A stretch of 54,856 nt of DNA from NCBI GenBank assembly GCA_022340905.1, contig JAJDNB010000181.1, forward strand, positions 1 to 54,856, given 5' to 3'. The notes below the pieces were generated by a model. It was not told the origin of the DNA. It was given only the letters and a program-made list of their open reading frames with translations, and did not search any database. The position numbers and the translations under genes are program-made. Positions 52,180-54,856 of the stretch are shown here, in pieces. Every line of letters begins with the position of its first letter. Position 1 is the first letter of the stretch. The stretch comes from Deltaproteobacteria bacterium (GTDB lineage Bacteria > Desulfobacterota > Syntrophobacteria > BM002).

Positions 52180-52340
52180 GAAGCGACAAACTCCCTCGTC
52201 TTTGTAGTTTAAATCTTTTGACCTGCCAAAATATTCTGTGTTAAGGTTGGCACGAGATGTGCTTTTGCTGGGTAGCGCATTAGGTTGCCAAGGACATTCT
52301 TGTTTTCTCATCTTAGTTCAACTCAACGAGGAGAGGGCCT

Positions 52341-53009
52341 ATGTTGAAGAGAAGAAGATTCTTTTTATTGTTGGCATTCTTTGCAGCTTTTCTTTTTGTC
52401 CTGAGTTGCGCCGGATCAGGGAAAGAAACCAACGGGGCTGATGAAACGAAGCCTAGGACTCTCCCGGCGTACAACTACTCTGGAAAGAAAATTGTAGTTG
52501 TAGTTATGGACTTTGAAACCAAGGTTCCTGGCCAGGGTTGGCAGGTCGGGCACGGGGCTTCCGACATGCTTATCACTGCCCTGGTCAAAAGCAAAAAGTA
52601 CGACGTCTACGAGCGCGATAAGCTAAATGCCATAATGAGAGAGCAGAAACTGCAAATGAGCGGCGCTGTTGACATGTCTACCGCGGTCCAGATGGGCAAG
52701 CTTGTAGGGGCCAAGTATATAATCACCGGTGCGGTGACCGAGTATGGCATGGCAACATCGGGTGCCCATGGTGGCGGTTGGTTCGATGTTGGGAAAAAGC
52801 GCTATAGGGCTACGGTGGACGTGCGTGCGGTGAATGTGCAGACAGGCAGGATAGCTTTTGCCGATTCTGGATCCGGCGAACTGAAAAGCACTGCTGTTAG
52901 CGTTTTGGGCTTCGGTGGTGGAGAAAATTTCGACGCAAAGAAGGCCTCTGAGTCCATGCGCATGGCCATTGACGATGTCATGTCAAGGATCTATATAGAA
53001 CTAAACTAG
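52341..53009 (+). CDS. CsgG-like lipoprotein
   Basis: 222 residues with GAGGAGAGGGCCT before the ATG. The signal peptide ends FVLSC (Cys23), a good lipobox. Residues about 50-222 match the CsgG/HfaB family: KIVVVVMDFETK, a helix and strand pair with LVKSKKYDVYERDKLNAIMR, AVQMGKLVGAKYIITGAVTEYG, and VDVRAVNVQTGRIAFADSGS. CsgG itself is an outer-membrane secretion pore for curli; many CsgG-like lipoproteins without other csg genes have unknown roles. No csg genes are near. It ends with a clear terminator. Confidence 0.85.
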   Translation: MLKRRRFFLLLAFFAAFLFVLSCAGSGKETNGADETKPRTLPAYNYSGKKIVVVVMDFETKVPGQGWQVGHGASDMLITALVKSKKYDVYERDKLNAIMREQKLQMSGAVDMSTAVQMGKLVGAKYIITGAVTEYGMATSGAHGGGWFDVGKKRYRATVDVRAVNVQTGRIAFADSGSGELKSTAVSVLGFGGGENFDAKKASESMRMAIDDVMSRIYIELN

Positions 53010-53039
53010 TTATCTTCCACGAAAGACAGATAATGAAGT

Positions 53040-53079
53040 GCCGCACGAGGGTAACAGCCCAAGTGCGGCTTTTTTATCT
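53040..53079 (+). terminator. Intrinsic terminator of the CsgG-like gene
   Basis: GCCGCAC (53040-53046) pairs with GTGCGGC (53063-53069), with an inner GGG/CCC pairing in the loop, followed by TTTTTTAT. Standard stem plus T-run. Confidence 0.85.
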
Positions 53080-53117
53080 TTCTACAATATGTCAAACTAT
53101 TACATTGATAAAAAATA

Positions 53118-53280
53118 AGGTTTCAGGTTTCGGATTTCAGTGTTTCCCGCTGCCGCTTCGCTTCAGATGGGATTTCTGCTTCGCTCCAACAGGTTTCAGC
53201 ATTGACAATTTCGAAATTTATGTATTCCATGCTCCATGCCCTATGCCCCATGTTAATCTCTCCTGACACCTGAAACCTAA
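53118..53280. repeat. Composite dispersed repeat (TTTCAGG hairpin and ATGCCC words)
   Basis: AAGGTTTCAGGTTTCGGATTTCAG on the left (overlapping words) faces CTCCTGACACCTGAAACCTA on the right, with TTCCATGCTCCATGCCCTAT and GCCCCATG inside. It lies between the terminator and aceK. Confidence 0.75.
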
Positions 53281-53339
53281 ATCTATCAATTTTGCGAAAT
53301 AGTTTTTCTGGTGCGAACCTTTCAAGTAGGTAAACTTTG

Positions 53340-54856
53340 ATGACCGGTGCTAACGAAAACCTGGCTGAACTGGCTACCAAAGCCATCCTCCATGCCTTTG
53401 ATCACTACCAAAGCCAATTTGATTCCATTACTCAGAGGGCCAAGGTCCGTTTCGAAGGCAGAGACTGGCCTGGCATTCAGGATGATGCAGGAGAAAGGCT
53501 GGACCTGTACAAAAAAGTGGTGGATGAAACTGTGGTCGAGATCAATCGGCTGCTTGGTGCAAGAGTCAATGATCCCCAGTTATGGATGAGGGCGAAGGTT
53601 CTCTACGCTGAACTGGTGACTAGACTGAATCCTTGGGAGCTTGCAGAAACCTTTTTCAATTCTATCACCCGGAGAGTCTTTGCCACGGTTGGGGTCAATC
53701 CTCAAATCGAATTTATCGACACCTGCTCCAGAATCCAACCTGTCCAGATCAGTCAACCAGTCTATAGCTCTTACATGAGCCCGCAGACAACTTCTGCTTT
53801 GATCAAGACCGTACTCAATGATTACGATTTTGCTGTTCCTTATGAAGACCTTAGACGAGATACTCAGTTGGCGGCCACCAGAATAGAAGAGCACCTCAGT
53901 AAGGTTGGGAGTTCCAGCTCCATCCAGAAAGCTGATCTGTTAACCTCAGTTCTTTTTCGAGGTAAAGGAGCTTACCTGGTTGGCAGAATCTTTACCCCTT
54001 CGCATACTTTTCCCCTGGTGATTGCATTACTCAACGCTCCCGAAGGTTTGCTAATCGATGCCGTGCTCTTGGATGAGAACGAAGTCAGCATTTTGTTCAG
54101 TTTTACTCGGTCCTATTTTCACGTTAATGTAAAAAGACCTGCAGAATTAGTCAGTTTTCTCAAGTCTATTATGCCTCGAAAACGAATTGCAGAGCTCTAC
54201 ATCTCCATAGGCTACAATAAACACGGCAAATCCGAATTGTACTGCGACTTGCTGAGACATCTGGAGTCTTCCAAAGAGAAGTTCGAAATCGCAGCGGGCG
54301 AAAGAGGCATGGTAATGGAAGTATTCACCATGCCCGATTACGATTTGGTTTTCAAGGTGATCAAAGACCGCTTTCCACCCAACAAGAACACAAGTCGGGA
54401 AGAAGTGATTGCCAAGTATTATCTGGTGTTCAAACATGATCGTGCCGGCCGACTGGTGGATGCGCAAGAATTTGAACATCTGCAGTTTGACCGCAGTCGC
54501 TTTTCCGAAGATCTGCTAGAACAACTCCGAAGTGAGGCTGGAGGAACTGTGGAGGTAGATGACAATCACGTGGTGGTCAAGCATGTTTATGTAGAGAGGC
54601 GAGTAACGCCTCTAAACATATATCTGCGCGAGAATGACAAGCACGAAGCCCGTGCAGCCATTTTAGATTACGGTCAAGCGATCAAAGATCTGGCAGCTAC
54701 GAATATTTTCCCGGGAGACATGCTGCTGAAAAATTTCGGAGTTACTCGTCATGGGAGGATCGTATTCTACGATTACGATGAGCTTTCTTTCTTGTCTGAT
54801 TGTAACTTCCGAATTATGCCTCCCGCGAGAAGTTACGAGGAGGAATTATCTGACCA
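53340..54856 (+). CDS. aceK: Isocitrate dehydrogenase kinase/phosphatase AceK, 3' end missing
   Basis: 505 complete codons from ATG 53340, running off the window; E. coli AceK is 578 residues, so about 70 are missing. AceK phosphorylates and dephosphorylates isocitrate dehydrogenase, directing carbon into the glyoxylate bypass. Recognisable blocks: LATKAILHAFDHYQSQFDSI at the N-terminus, VRFEGRDWPGIQDDAGERLD, FRGKGAYLVGRI, the phosphatase-kinase region ISIGYNKHGKSELYCDLLRH, GMVMEVFTMPDYDLVFKVIK, and the kinase-core segment GDMLLKNFGVTRHGRIVFYD with YDELSFL. The ribosome-binding site is weak. No aceA/aceB is visible in the window. Confidence 0.94.
   Translation, partial: MTGANENLAELATKAILHAFDHYQSQFDSITQRAKVRFEGRDWPGIQDDAGERLDLYKKVVDETVVEINRLLGARVNDPQLWMRAKVLYAELVTRLNPWELAETFFNSITRRVFATVGVNPQIEFIDTCSRIQPVQISQPVYSSYMSPQTTSALIKTVLNDYDFAVPYEDLRRDTQLAATRIEEHLSKVGSSSSIQKADLLTSVLFRGKGAYLVGRIFTPSHTFPLVIALLNAPEGLLIDAVLLDENEVSILFSFTRSYFHVNVKRPAELVSFLKSIMPRKRIAELYISIGYNKHGKSELYCDLLRHLESSKEKFEIAAGERGMVMEVFTMPDYDLVFKVIKDRFPPNKNTSREEVIAKYYLVFKHDRAGRLVDAQEFEHLQFDRSRFSEDLLEQLRSEAGGTVEVDDNHVVVKHVYVERRVTPLNIYLRENDKHEARAAILDYGQAIKDLAATNIFPGDMLLKNFGVTRHGRIVFYDYDELSFLSDCNFRIMPPARSYEEELSD

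Overview
The window reads as a chromosomal segment of a Gram-negative, probably anaerobic bacterium of the Deltaproteobacteria/Desulfobacterota type. Reasons (inference): a Tol-Pal cluster and many lipoproteins, the block rho-rpmE-prfA-prmC-murA, an anaerobic (early cobalt insertion, cbi-type) cobalamin pathway with a secreted CbiK cobaltochelatase like that of Desulfovibrio, and noncoding spacers rich in dispersed word-like repeats. No rRNA, tRNA, phage, IS transposase or CRISPR array was seen.

Layout. (1) 1-3724, plus strand: end of a TolA/TonB-like gene, tolB, pal and ybgF/cpoB, with a hairpin-rich 500-bp spacer between pal and ybgF. (2) 4399-11456, plus: five consecutive exported proteins of unassigned function (coiled-coil lipoprotein, carboxypeptidase-regulatory-like lipoprotein, an 894-residue multidomain PEGA/TPR lipoprotein, a second TolB-type propeller protein, a TPR protein). 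(3) 11569-17240, plus: a peptide/nickel-type ABC importer (binding protein, two permeases, two ATPases) with ATGA start/stop overlaps. (4) 17285-26819, minus: comEC, murA, prmC, prfA, rpmE, rho, bamD, trxA. (5) 27427-29713, plus: radA and a PilZ protein. (6) 30047-33249, minus: a CHASE2-Ser/Thr kinase overlapping a LysM-FecR protein. (7) 33477-51664, plus: the cobalamin region: cbiA, cbiC, cbiD, cbiET, cbiFG, cbiH, a Cys-rich lipoprotein, an EEP-family protein, a cobalamin riboswitch with a terminator, then cbiK, btuC, btuD, btuF, cbiL, a Gate-domain membrane protein and cbiP. (8) 51700-54856, plus: an acyl-CoA thioesterase, a CsgG-like lipoprotein with a terminator, and the first 505 codons of aceK running off the end.

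How it fits together. CbiK loads cobalt into sirohydrochlorin; CbiL, H, F, G, D, ET and C carry the ring to cobyrinate; CbiA and CbiP amidate it. BtuCDF behind the riboswitch would take up corrinoid or a related chelate. Not found here: cbiJ (precorrin-6A reductase), cbiB and the nucleotide-loop genes. Most spacers in the cobalamin region carry one or more families of dispersed inverted repeats.

The most unusual features are a repeat built of GTCATT-linked mini-palindromes present as two large inverse-oriented copies (about 35.7 and 48.7 kb) and two half-size inverse copies (about 29.9 and 44.7 kb); the cluster of novel exported proteins; a small lipoprotein with two C-x3-C-x6-C-x3-C motifs; and a 106-nt out-of-frame overlap between cbiFG and cbiH. 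Functions are assigned from recognisable family motifs only; no database search was run.
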